The translations under genes were made by a program, and so were the position numbers. From assembly GCA_026874595.1 (NCBI GenBank), contig CM049310.1, positions 25,841,058-25,905,057 on the forward strand: 64,000 nucleotides of DNA, in the 5' to 3' direction. The DNA comes from Sipunculus nudus. Its lineage: Eukaryota; Annelida; Sipuncula; Golfingiida; Sipunculidae. Shown here in pieces: positions 46,701 through 58,045 of the stretch (position 1 is the first letter of the stretch; each line of letters opens with the position of its first letter). Below the pieces are notes generated by a model. It was not told where the DNA came from. It did not search any database and worked only from the letters and a program-made list of their open reading frames with translations.

Positions 46701-47193
46701 ACGTTCAGTGTGGTACAGTACCACTAAAAAACTCAGACTTGCTTAACAACCTGGATCCCAAACTGTTACACCTTACCGTACTGCATTAACTAGACCTCAA
46801 GAACCTGCTGCAGAATGATGAACATTTGTTTAGTGACATTCCGGCGCGAACCAATATGTTGTGCCATGACGTCGATGTTGGCGAGGCAAGTGCAGTCAAG
46901 CACCATCCTTTGAGATCGAATCCAGAAAAGCAAAAGTATCTACAAGATGAGGTTCAATATTTGCTGGACAATGATTTTATTGAACCTAGTCACAGGAACT
47001 GGAGTTCCCCATGTATTCTTGTGCCCAAACCTGATGGAAGTTACCGTATGTGCACAGATACAACTGACCTCTTTATTATTTCCCCTTGACATTTCACGCT
47101 GCCTAGTGTTGCGGAATCTGATATTTTTTATCTCCGTAACAAAATTTATGCTCGTCACGATTACGTGATCTGTTGTTATTAGGTTCCGTAACA
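43791..47193 (+). pseudogene. Duplicated part of the Gmr1-like element (gag end, PR, INT, RT start, LTR remnant)
   Basis: Copy of 35652-39054 without the 5' LTR. The G-to-A change at 44469 turns the Trp codon (TGG) of the pre-protease ORF into TAG, so the long frame of unit 1 now opens only at 44729. DTG is at 44888-44896, the integrase region at 45207-46613, the RT fragment at 46739-47061, and CCTG follows the end as in unit 1. Confidence 0.85.
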
Positions 47194-47241
47194 CCTGCTA
47201 CAATATTTAAACAATATACATTAATATTATGATCGGCAAAA

Positions 47242-47829
47242 TTCACGGAACTTTCCTTAATGAAAAAACGTTATTGTCAATTTTAAATAGTTCAGTATTG
47301 GAATATGGCATGATTGATCAAACATGTTGTACTTGTACAACAAAACTCACGGAACTTTCCCAGTTGAAATAACGTTTCTTCTCAATTTTAGTATAGGAAA
47401 ATGGCATGATTGATCAAACATATTGTACTTGTACGACATAACTCATGGAACTTTCCCAAATGAAATAACGTTTCTTCTCAATTTTAAATAGTTCAGTATT
47501 GGAATATGGCATGTTTGATCAAACATATTGTACTTGTACAACAAAAGTCACGGAACTCCCCCAGTTGAAATAACGTTTCCTCTCAATTTTAGTATAGGAA
47601 TATGACATGATTGATCAAACATATTGTACTTGTACGACAAAACTCACGGAACTTTCCCAAATGAAGTAACGTTTCTTCTCAATTTTAAAAAGTTCAGTAT
47701 TGGAATATGGCATGTTTGATCAAACATATTGTACTTGTACAACAAAACTCACGGAACTCCCCCAGTTGAAATAACGTTTCCTCTCAATTTTAGTATTGGA
47801 ATATGGCATGATTGATCAAACATATTGTA
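47242..47829. repeat. Second copy of the dimeric minisatellite
   Basis: Same A-B-A-B-A-B order and sequence as 39103-39690, again ending at a TTTTCCCAG acceptor. Confidence 0.85.
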
Positions 47830-47839
47830 CTTTTCCCAG

Positions 47840-47998
47840 GGTGACTCGGGAGGTCCGCTCTTTTGTACTGACACCGACGGATACTACAGACTGACTGGTA
47901 TCGTCAGCTGGGGTGACGGCTGTGCGGAGCCTTTCAAGCCTGGGGTCTACACTGACGTCACGCGCTATACTAAGTGGATAAGTGACAACACTGTTTAA
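47840..47998 (+). CDS. Duplicate terminal exon of the serine protease
   Basis: Identical by eye to 39701-39859, with its own acceptor, GDSGGP motif, TAA stop and downstream AATAAA (48079-48084). No second set of upstream exons lies between the copies, so it can only be used by splicing from the exon at 33747 over the first terminal exon, or not at all. Either choice would give the same protein. Confidence 0.7.
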   Translation, partial: GDSGGPLFCTDTDGYYRLTGIVSWGDGCAEPFKPGVYTDVTRYTKWISDNTV

Positions 47999-48123
47999 GA
48001 AAGTATTGTCGTTCTTTCTTCCGATTGCATGATATTACTATTTGTTTCTGTTTCTACATTCTCTACTTTTAGAGTAAAAATAAATGAAATTTACCAGAAC
48101 CCCAAAGAATTATCCGCCACAAC

Positions 48124-49138
48124 ATGAAATTATGTCATTCAACTAACCCCCCCCCCCCCGTACACACACATAAAATAATGTCATTCTACTACCCACCCCC
48201 TATAAAATTTTGTAATTCCACTAAACGCCCCCCTCCCCCCCCATAAAATCACGTCATTCCACTAACATCCCCCCCCTACGTAAAATTATGTCATTCAACT
48301 AACCCCCCCCCCCCACGTATATTATGTCATTCCACTAACCCCCCCCCCCTTCGTAAAATTATGTCATTAAACTAACCCCCCCCCCCGCCTACGTAAAATT
48401 ATGTCATTCAACTAACCCCCCCCCCCGACGTATATTATGTCATTCCACTAACCCCCCCCCCCCCTTCGTAAAATTATGTCATTCAACTAACCCCCCCCCC
48501 CCACACACACATAAAATAACGTCATTCTACTACCCATCCCCTTATAAAATTATGTAATTCCGCTAACCCCCCCCCCCCCACGTATATTATGTCATTCCAC
48601 TAACCCCCCCCCCCCTTCGTTAAATTATGTCATTCCACTAACCCCCCCCCCCCTACGCCCCCACTAAATCCCCGTATAAAATGACGTCATTCCACTAACC
48701 CTCCAACACACATATATAATTTTGTCATTCTACTATCCACCCCTATGAAATGATGCCATTCCGCTAACCCCCCCCCCCCCAAGTAAAATTATGTCATTTC
48801 ACTAACCCCCCCCCCCCCCTCCACGTATAATTATGTCATTCCAGTAACCCTCCCCCCTCACCACGTAAATTTTGTCATTCCACTAACCCCCCCCCCCCAC
48901 GTAAAATTATGTCATTCCACTAACCCCCCCCCCCCCCTCCACTTAATATTGTCATTCCACTAACCCCCTGCCCCCCCCCTCCCCACATAATATCATTCCA
49001 CTAACCCCCTCCCCACCCAAAGAACAATTATGTCATTTCATTACCCCCCCCCAACACATAAATTTATGTCATTTTCACTAAGCCCCCTACCCCACATTAA
49101 ATTATGACATTTTCTCTAAGGCACCCCCCCCCCCCAAA
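48124..49138. repeat. Second copy of the poly-C tandem repeat
   Basis: Same order of units as 39985-41018, with different C-run lengths in many units. Confidence 0.9.
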
Positions 49139-50658
49139 AAAAAAAAAAATTATAGCATTTTCAGAGTGCATTTAATAAACATTTCATCTTCGGTGGCAAC
49201 ATTCTGTAACAAAATAAAGGAGAAGATTCTTTTCTTTGTGATTTTAAAAAAAAAATACTCCAAAGCATTAAAGTACTGCTTGTTTCACAGAAAGAAGCCC
49301 GAGTCTTTTTTCCCATATCCCCCTATTAAAAGCTTATAAATATACAAGGGTCACGAGATTATAAGTTAAAACCTTTATTATATGAGAAAGAATTGGAAGC
49401 TGCCCTTGAAAAATATGATTCATCTTCGAATTCGATTCGAAACTTAATATATAAATAATCAATCTATATTAAACGATAGGATTATACATTCATTACTTGC
49501 TTTCATCTGACAGCAAATGCATGCTTGTTAACACCAAGGTATCATTTTATTCATATAATATTTAGAAAATGATATTTGTACTTGCAGTACTGCATTGCAA
49601 GATACCCTACTGTACAATTAAAGGCCGTCTATCAGTTTTCAAATACGGTTTAAATCTCCGGTGTTTAAGGGGATTATAGTGTACATCTAACACGATCATT
49701 GAGAGAAGGAAAGACAATGGTTTAAGACATTATCAAAATACCTCTGATTAAATTTCAAATGATTGACCCGAAATCAAAACTTTCATATTTATTTTCCTCC
49801 TGCTGTACCTTTAGATAACTTTCATCATTTACTTTCAGATGCTGACATGTGAGGACATTATTTACGACTGACGCTTACATCAATGGACGAAGGAAGGAAC
49901 ATTCACGAGGTAACGACAAGGTGACGGTGAAAAATGGGAGGCACCGGAGTTAATAAAGACATAATATATAAAAAAAACATAATATCATGTTTCAAGGGTT
50001 CCTAATCACAGTGGAGGTTAATATTGTCAGATAAAACAGGAACAGGTTCATCTAATGTGCTTTATCGGCTTTAATATGACTTTGGTTTCGGGAATAAGCT
50101 TATCCAGGAGTGGTACGCGGATCTGGTTTGAATAAGTCACTTGGGGAGTGTTTCTACCCTTTGTTATATCGTCTCTCTGTGAAAACATTTTGTCAGGTGC
50201 GATTGGTTTTATTCACATTTATTATAATGCTATAGCCACAATGCTACATATGACTCCAATAAAAGCAGTGAAAATATTTGACTAGTTTTATAGTGTTTCT
50301 ATATACATGTACATTCATTCCTGTGCCTGAGATGAAATGAAATCCAATGGAATATTCTTAACATATGAAAATAACTAAACCATACTTCCGCCGAGTGTCC
50401 AATATTTCTGCCATCAGCTTGACCTATCATCCTTTACACATTCTCGATGACCTGTGCGGCTATTTAATTATTTCCATAATGTCCCTGGGGATGAATGGCT
50501 TTGCCGCTTACTTTAAGCAAATGATCTTCATTTCCAGTATCAATACCAAAGCCATCCCAATATTACGTGATCACATATTAGAATATTATATTTTCTGGAA
50601 TAACTTCAGTCTTTGGTCTGTCAGTGAAATTTTCTCCGAAGTATCAGGCTGTCAGAAA

Positions 50659-51359
50659 TTCATAATAATAATAATAATTATGATAATGATAATAATAATA
50701 TATTTAATTTATATACCGCTAATTCAACAAAACATTTATCAAAAGCGCTTTACAAAACACAAAGTAAAGTTTTACTCAAACATAAAATGTAGATTCCTAC
50801 TAAAGAAAATATTCCTAAAAGAAAACCCTAAATTTTAAGAACTTCCAAAAGCTAATATAAAAATGGTAAGTTTTAAGATTTCTTTTAAAAGAAGCTAAAG
50901 ATGGTGAAGATCTAGAGGAGTGGGAAGTTCATTCCACAACCTTGGTGCCTCAGCTGAGAAAGCTCTCGAACGACACATCTCACTTCGTGCTTTAGTAATC
51001 ACTAAAAGCCCTTGGTCAGATGACCTAAGCTGCCTGACTGGAACATAAAAAGTTATGAGGTTCTTAATGTAAATAGGCGATTGACCATTAATGGCTTAGT
51101 ATACTAATAATAAAATTTTAAAATCAATGCGCTGGGAGCCAATGGAGTTCTTTATGCATTGGTGTAATGTGGTCGCCCTTCTTGGCACCAGTTACAAGCC
51201 TAGCAGCTGCATTCTGCACTCTCTGTAGCCGGTCCAGTAACTTGCTAGGAAGACCACATAGCAAAGAGTTGGAACAGTCAATCCTTGAACTGATGAACGC
51301 ATGAATTATTGTTTTTAGTGAATTCATTAATTCTCCAGGCATCCCATCAATGAAGCAGT
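50659..51359 (-). pseudogene. Second copy of the LINE fragment
   Basis: Same as 42530-43230, including the in-frame stop and the (ATT)n tail. Confidence 0.8.
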
Positions 51360-51919
51360 GCTATTACGTCGTCCTTGATGAACATGCTGTTTTAAGTCTT
51401 TAAACTTACAACTTAAGTGTTGGGTTTATTTTGATTAAAGCTTTTTGCTAGTGTTTATAAATCCCACTTGATATCGTCGTGTTTGAGGTCCGGGTCGAGA
51501 TACAAAGGTAGTCCAACGTATTTCATAAGTCCTTTTATTCCTGAACACTGCCAACATGGGCAATTCACTTGAACTTAGTGGTTACAACTGAACGAACGCT
51601 GTTAGCCCTTTCTCCCAGCCGCCAACTCTCTCTCTCTCTCTCTCTTCACATGCTGCCGGTAGGGGGCAGCATATATGCATTATATTACCGTAAAATTATA
51701 GTAAATCCATATATAACATCCCCTTTGTTTACTCAAAAGAAAATTAAATTTTCTTTTCAAAGCAATTAGCTTCGGTACTTTTAAGATTAATAAGAAAACA
51801 CAACGCATATTAAAATAAACCTTCTGAGGAATCAATCCTTACCTTAACAGAGAAATGTGACTTACGGTACTCAACCTTTTAGAGAAAAAAAACAGGTATG
51901 CGCCCTTACTTTCTCTGTA

Positions 51920-53253
51920 ACGTTTTATGTTAACAGACAATTATAAAATTACATATTGAGCAAAAAAATTTAAAGATACTCTATTACTTCCTGTTTTTGT
52001 GTTTCTGGCTACATTAAATAACAATTAATACAATGCTTTCTTTGCACGTTTCTCTTAGTTCCTGTCTCCGGTTACAACTCTCATATTTTAACTGTGCTTA
52101 ATTATATATTCGTATGCGAAGATGGTAAACTTATTTATCTCTAGAAAACTATCTCGGATTTAAACTATTGTGTGATGTTATATGCAAAGTACGTTCATGT
52201 TAACAACATATAGTACTTAAATATATATCTATATACACATAAAATAGAAAGCTTATGGTTAAGACACAGAATAAGTCACAGAACAAATATCATAAACGTG
52301 TTAAATTGACAAATTATCTAGTATGTCCAAACCAACAACTCTTAAATGTCTGCCAGTTAAGTAATATATTGCGTTTGCTACTTTGTGTTGTGCACATGAC
52401 ACTGGCACAATTTGAAATACATATTTGAAACATGTCTCATCATTATAGAGACGAATCTGCTAGCTTATGAGTAAAGAATTCCCCTGAAACATTCTGATAA
52501 CTTGCGTATTATCAAGAGAATTACAGTGCTATAATGCAAAACCAGTATGCAAAATCCTATTTCAGCAGAAATACCATGTGATTGGTATTCCATGCAAATA
52601 ACAAGCAGTGGTATGTACACCCTTAAACTCCTCCATGAAACCTATACTCTCCCGCAATTCCAAAAAAAAATGAGTGAGCCATAACCGTTTTGACCCCTTT
52701 ATCAGTATACAATGCTCAGGTTCAATATGAGCAGTTCTATACAGTCGAAATAGACACTATGTAAGCACGGTTTTGTAACAAAAAACGAAGAGAGTATATG
52801 ACAAAGAATGGTCTTTCACTACAACTAGTGAATACGGTGGTTCTCAGAAAGAGTGATCAAAATGAACTCCGCGAAAGTTTCCCGTATTAATGGAATGGTA
52901 TCAGATGCCACTTTACATGTGCATCCCCAAGCTGGTACAATGTAGTAGTATTAATAACATTACATGTACGTAGCAATGTTGTCTGCGGACACCCTGCTTA
53001 CATAAACTTTATGCTAGAGTATGTTAATACTAATCATATATTATTTTTCTTACTGACGTATTCTCGCAGTTCTCTAGAAAAGAACATTTTGGAATTATAG
53101 AACATATCAAAAAAAAAAAAAAAAAGAGTGAAACTTATAAGATGAGATACAATCTTCCTCTACCATAATTTACGTTCGCAACATTCCGAAAATATAGTTT
53201 GCAAATTTCTTAAGTGAACCTATACATCTCCCTTTGCTCTCATCTGCTAATAC
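51920..53253. other. AT-rich stretch left of the minus-strand gypsy element
   Basis: No ORF or family signal. A pyrimidine tract at 53229-53240 (CTCCCTTTGCTC; purine-rich on minus) could be the polypurine tract of the neighbouring element, with a 3' LTR extending leftwards from about 53227. No matching LTR was found on the other side, so this stays tentative. Poly-A lies at 53109-53125. Confidence 0.35.
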
Positions 53254-54590
53254 CTACTTAACAATCTCTGCATAATTTCTATCACTGTGGGGATCCCACC
53301 AAAATCTATGTTCTCCATTCTGCAGCGAAACAGACAACAAGATGCGAAGCTGTCCTGCCTGAAATTTGGCTTTTTCTACCCTATACACAGCATCACTTGA
53401 AGGTGCGTTTTGTAATTTCTGAACAAGACGGATCTGCCTGTCCTTTGTTAATGGATTGGGTGCGGCAAAGCCGTTGTTAACTTGTAGATTTCGTTCGACT
53501 GATGATAAATCAACCGGTTCTGTTTTTGCACTATATACAAAGTCACAATCATCAAAATTGTGGAGTTCCCGTCCCGTCTCATCCAAGAACTGGAACTTTG
53601 AGCTATCCTCTTTTATGAGGTGACAATGACTAGCCTCTGTACCCTTTTCTTTTTCACTCATAGCAAAAGCTTCTCTCAACTTCTGAAGATTAGATATATT
53701 TGGGCACTCTGTAGCTCTCATGAACGCAGGTTTCAAGCGGTTTATGTGAAACACATCTCTTAAAATACTCCCTTGCAAATCTGATAATAACATATGGCTT
53801 GAATCCAGAACCTGATGTATAACAAAAGGTCCAACATATTTAGCAGTAAATTTCTTAGCATTTGCTGTGAGACTTGTACTGCTGGGTTTGTGCAAGTAAA
53901 CGAGCTGTCCCTTTTCATATATTGGGCTTTTAGATAGTTTCTGTGATATCTTCTCATTCTGGTTTTTCTGTTGGTGTTCCTGCAACTTCAACATAAACCG
54001 AGAGACACTGTCAAATTTATCTTTCAGTTGCTCGATGTACTCCTCTTTGGAATTTGTTAGACCTGTCAGTGGTCTGAAATTCAGTCCACTTATATCTCTG
54101 GGTTCACGGTAAAAAACCAAGTAGAAAGGCGAATGATTGCCTAACTGTGGAGAACAAAAGGTGTTAAAGGAATATTGGGCTACACTGTAGTATCGAACCC
54201 AATCGTCTCCGTATTGATCCAAATTCACCTTTATTAGATCTGCGATTGATCTAATTTGATGTTCAACATTCAAGGATCCATGATTCATTACGGAAATGAC
54301 TTTTTGGCTGATGTTCAATGCTTCACATAAGATTTCCATAACTTTGCCTATCAAGGAAGATTGTGCATCTGTCACTAATCTTTCTAGAATTCCAAAGCAA
54401 CAAAACACTCGTTGAATAAGTGCTTCACAAATGGATGGTGCATCAAGCGTCTTCAAAGGTATACAGATGGTATATCTGGTGATGGCACAAGTTGTAACCA
54501 TTAACCAAGTGTACCCCGCTTTTGATGTCACCATTTTCTTAAAGTCAAGGGAAATGGTCTGAAAAGGACAATAACTGAGGGGTATCCTCT
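53254..54590 (-). pseudogene. Gypsy integrase core and C-terminal domain
   Basis: The open frame of 426 codons starts inside the core. Upstream in the same frame lies QTISLDFKKM, with the first catalytic Asp. VTDAQSS has the second Asp (residue 56 of the ORF) and NVEHQIR the Glu (residue 91), a spacing of 35 that fits the D,D35E rule exactly. The usual Gly after TD is Ala, and ER is EH. A C-terminal GPF module (AKYVGPFVIHQV, residues 231-242; FHINRLKPAF, 262-271) follows, then a ~155-residue tail without known domains. Confidence 0.85.
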
Positions 54591-55336
54591 CATGGTATGG
54601 TCGAAGATTGTCAGTTTTTGCTTTGAACTCTTGACATCTAGCTCATGACTGTATGTACGACACATTACGTTGGTACATACTATGGAAATAGAACAGTTTT
54701 CTTATGGTGAGATATGTTCGGACACAACCCTGGTGGTTACTTAACAAAGTGTCGTGATACTTTGATATCAGTGGATCAATTTACTTCTCCTGAATTACGA
54801 GCTGAGTGCAGAAATGGTCATTATTTGATGGGGAAAAATATTCTAAAAAGAATATTGTTGCACAGCAAGTATTGTTCTGCTCTAAGCATGATTGATCTTG
54901 CTGCCTTTTTGTCACTAGGTAAAATATTGTGAGCCAAATAATCATAAATTGGCTTAAAATGTGGCTATGACCTTTGTGCAAGCTGAAATTGTTGAGCATC
55001 AAATGGGAGATTGTAGTCCCTGATAATTTTTCTCTTGATGATTTTGAGAACTTTATTCAACTCCGTTTGATGTGGGATATGGTTTGCAGTAATATGATCA
55101 ATATTGGTTACCAATGGCTCTGGTTTCCTAAGGAATTCAGGGCATTCTTTCTCAGAAAAATCATTTCCTTCCTCTGGTTTACTCAAAACTCTATCAACTA
55201 GCCGTAGGTGTGTTGGTGAAACTTGTTTTTGTTTTGCTGACCGAGTAACTCCTGAAAGTGGTTCGGCATACCCTGTGATTGGGGTATCTGTTCTAGTTTT
55301 TACGTGGATGTATTGACAGATGTTGGTTTTCATCAA
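54591..55336 (-). pseudogene. RNase H to integrase linker and eroded integrase zinc finger
   Basis: The ORF 55336-54965 encodes a charged linker after RNase H (DHITANHIPHQTELNKVLKI). Further down, frames break repeatedly; the expected HHCC finger survives only as scraps (VMCRTYSHELD near 54650). The region belongs to pol but is decayed. Confidence 0.55.
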
Positions 55337-57104
55337 TGTGTTCCTGCCGATTTTCCGTTATTTCTTGTTGAAAATTATCATCAACGATTGTGTCTTGTGG
55401 TACAATTTGAGATACCACGGGTGGTACTAGTGTATCCACATTTCTTTCTGATGGATTTGCGGCGTTGGTCATGATCGGTTTATCCGGAAATAATGGTTTG
55501 ATAGGAATGTTCATCTTTTTTGCATATGCCCTTGTAACTGGTCTTTCGACTGGCGCAGTTGTTACGGGAAAAGCTTGATGAGGCACTGGTAGTAGTATTT
55601 CTTCTAACTGCACTGGCATTGCGATGGGCATGATCCTCTCAAACTCATCATCATCTTCCTTTGGTGCTCGACTGAGAAAGTCTGATACAACCATATCTGA
55701 ACCTTTGCAGTAAGAAATATCAAAACAATAACGTGATAAACGTTCCATCCATTTTTGCAACCTAAGCGTAGGTGGTTGGTTTTTGGATTTATACATCTGA
55801 ATAAGAGATGAATGATCAACATAACAATGAAAAGGTCTAGACTGTAGATAGTACTTCCATGCAGTTATGTTGATTAGAAGACCTGTTAATTCAAGCTCAT
55901 TTACACTGTATCTCTGTGCTGCATTTGGCAATACTTTACTGTAGTATCCCAAGACTCTCTGTTCTCCGCCTATGTCCTGCATTAACACCGATCCTGTACA
56001 ATGGCGAGATGTGTCACTATAAAGATGGAAATCACCTGGTCCTTGTGGTGCACATAAAACTGGAGGTGACATTAGGAACTCTTTAATTTTCTCATAACAC
56101 TCATCGTGTTCTTCAGTCCAAAGGAACTGCTGATGCTTCCTTGTTAAAGAATGAAGCGGTCGTAACAAAAGTTGCAACTTTGGTAGATACATAGAAAGGA
56201 AAGTTACAGCTCCTTTAAATCTCCTGACTTCTTTTGGACTACAAGGTTTCTTCATTTTCCTAATTGCATCACATTTTGTATTCATGGCTCTTACTTGAAT
56301 AAGTCCATTTGGTTCTGGAATACAAATTTCGTGTCCGAGGTAAGTACAACGGTTACGAAAAAGACTACATTTCTGTGGAGAAATTTTCAATCCATATTTC
56401 TCAAATGCTTGAAGCACACATTCAATATGCTGCGTGTGTAATGACTGTGTCCGTGAAAAAAGAATACAGTCATCATGAACAGCTATACAGAATACCTCCT
56501 TGTTTGGAATGGTGGCTAATATCTCATTTATTTGTTGTTGCCATACTGCTGGCGACAGGTTCATTGCCATAGATAACCTACAGTACGTATACATGGGTGA
56601 CCCTGGGTATGGGCATATACCTGTATACTGTTGTGATTTAACAGACAAAGGTAAAGTGTGGAATGCACTCTTTAAATCAATGACCGATACAACTCGACTC
56701 TTGGACTTTCCCAATCTTGCCAAAACATTCTGCAATGACAGATAATTTTGTTGTGCTGTAATCACTCTCGTGTTTAAATAGCGAAAGTCTGACACAAATC
56801 TATACTTATCTGAATGAGGTTTCTGTATTAACAGTCAAGGTGAACAATAAGCAGAGCAACCTCTCTTTAAAATTCCGAGTTTGACAAGTTTTTTAACTTC
56901 ATTATCTATCACAGGTTTTAACTGGTCTGGTATGGAGTAAGGGCGAATACAAAACGGTGTTTTATCCTTTAAATGAATATCAACTTCGATTTGAGAGCAA
57001 TGACCTATCTCTCTGTACAGACTAAAGGCCTCCTTGTGTTTAAGAAGCATTTTTCTTACTTGCTCCCTTCCTCTACTATCTAACACACAATGTTCTGTCT
57101 CCAA
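55293..57104 (-). pseudogene. Gypsy reverse transcriptase and RNase H
   Basis: The first part (57104-56835) covers the RT entry (RPYSIPDQLKPVIDNEVKKL, KLGILKRGCSAYCSP) and ends at a TGA at 56835-56837. The same frame resumes into a 500-codon ORF. There the RT palm has VSVIDLKSAFH (Asp40), a catalytic box VHDD (residues 106-109) in place of the usual Y-x-DD, and YLGHEI. RNase H follows with YSDTS (Asp261), NELE (Glu300), YVDHSS (Asp327) and VVSDFLSR (Asp372), so all four acidic residues are kept. After about residue 385 comes a Pro-rich linker towards integrase. One stop apart, this is the best preserved pol segment. Confidence 0.88.
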
Positions 57105-57479
57105 ATCTATAGTCTCTCTTAAGATTTCATCTGGTGTCTTCCTTGAGACTGCATCTGTAGGATTAAGATGCGGATATTTTTACAAGTTATGTGATTATAC
57201 ATCAGGTGTGCAATCACCTTCAGTACTGAAATGAGACTGAAATGACTGGAGGGGCACTGGTAGTGGTGCATGTATCAATTTGCTCAGATCTGTAAAAGCT
57301 ATTGGTTTATTAGACTGTATGAAAATAGTCTTTTTACCCGTGTTCGAAATCTGGATGGCACCAGTCTTTAACCTTAGCTTTACAAGCACATGCGATGGGC
57401 ATTATTTACTCAGCGATTACCAGATCTGCAATAAAACGTCTGTATTCTAAAATAATTTAGGAACCTTTCCTTTAACTAA

Positions 57480-58045
57480 GACGCGCTTGATCTGTCCTGG
57501 CTTTACGGTGCGATTCTGAACTGGTGTGAACCAGATTTTCTTTGGTCTTACTGTAAAAATGTTAGTTTGAAAATCTAAAGAACCGTTCAGAGCAGCAAGG
57601 GTAGAATCTCCAAGCAACAAATCAGGTTCTACTAAATTATCTGTTATACAAGCAAAAATCCCAAGCTTGTTTGTTTGAATACAAACCTCAAATGATATGG
57701 TTTTATCGGCAGTCAGGTATTCCCCATTTCCAATTTGAATCTGCGTGGTTTCATATCAATCTGGGGCAGTTTTCTTAAGAATCTAGAGTTCTGGACACAT
57801 GAGCCGGAGATAAGACTACAGCTAGCTCCCGAGTCAAATAAAATAAGTAGACTTTCTTTGTTGTCCAAATAACCCTTTGCATAATTATGAGATGTAAGTT
57901 GAATTTCTGTTGGTTCATCTCCCTGAAATTCTGAGAAATCCTTTAACTGTGTGTGGGGCATCTGGTGATCATGGTGTGGGGGTGATACATTTGGTCCTTC
58001 TGCATCACCCCTTACTGAAAATTTTGTTGTTGCGGTCTCCCCCAT
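57480..58045 (-). pseudogene. Gypsy aspartic protease
   Basis: The frame lies -1 relative to gag and overlaps its end. LLILFDSGASCSLISGS has the retropepsin DSGA motif. The frame stops at 57713. The domain continues in a further shifted frame with NGEYLTADKTISFEVCI and PDLLLGDSTLAALNG, the C-terminal flap and LLG strand, up to about 57520. The second shift is most simply a one-base mutation near 57720-57735. Confidence 0.75.
57979..58024 (-). promoter_or_regulatory. -1 ribosomal frameshift signal at the gag stop
   Basis: On the minus strand the gag frame reads CAA AAT TTT CAG TAA. The heptamer A AAT TTT (58024-58018) is a canonical X XXY YYZ slippery site. After a 6-base spacer (CAGTAA) starts a stem: GGGGTGATGCA (58011-58001) pairs with TGTATCACCCC (57989-57979) over 11 positions with one G-U pair and an 11-base loop. 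A -1 shift enters the protease frame directly. Heptamer, spacing and stem together match retroviral gag-pro signals. Confidence 0.8.

Larger units (their letters stand above)
43791..51919 (+). repeat. 8.1-kb tandem duplication, unit 2
   Basis: Direct repeat of unit 1, head to tail. The offset is 8139 bases at the left end and 8129 at the right; the net 10-base loss comes from poly-C run lengths. Only a few substitutions were seen (36330 G versus 44469 A; CTACCCACC versus CTATCCACC in the poly-C array). The last bases read TTTCTCTGTA where unit 1 has TTTCCCTATA, and then unique sequence follows. Confidence 0.95.

Noticed and set aside
57195-57389. Separate small gene between protease and RT of the minus-strand gypsy element
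   Set aside because: It is in the RT frame and forms part of pol between PR and RT, cut off by in-frame stops.
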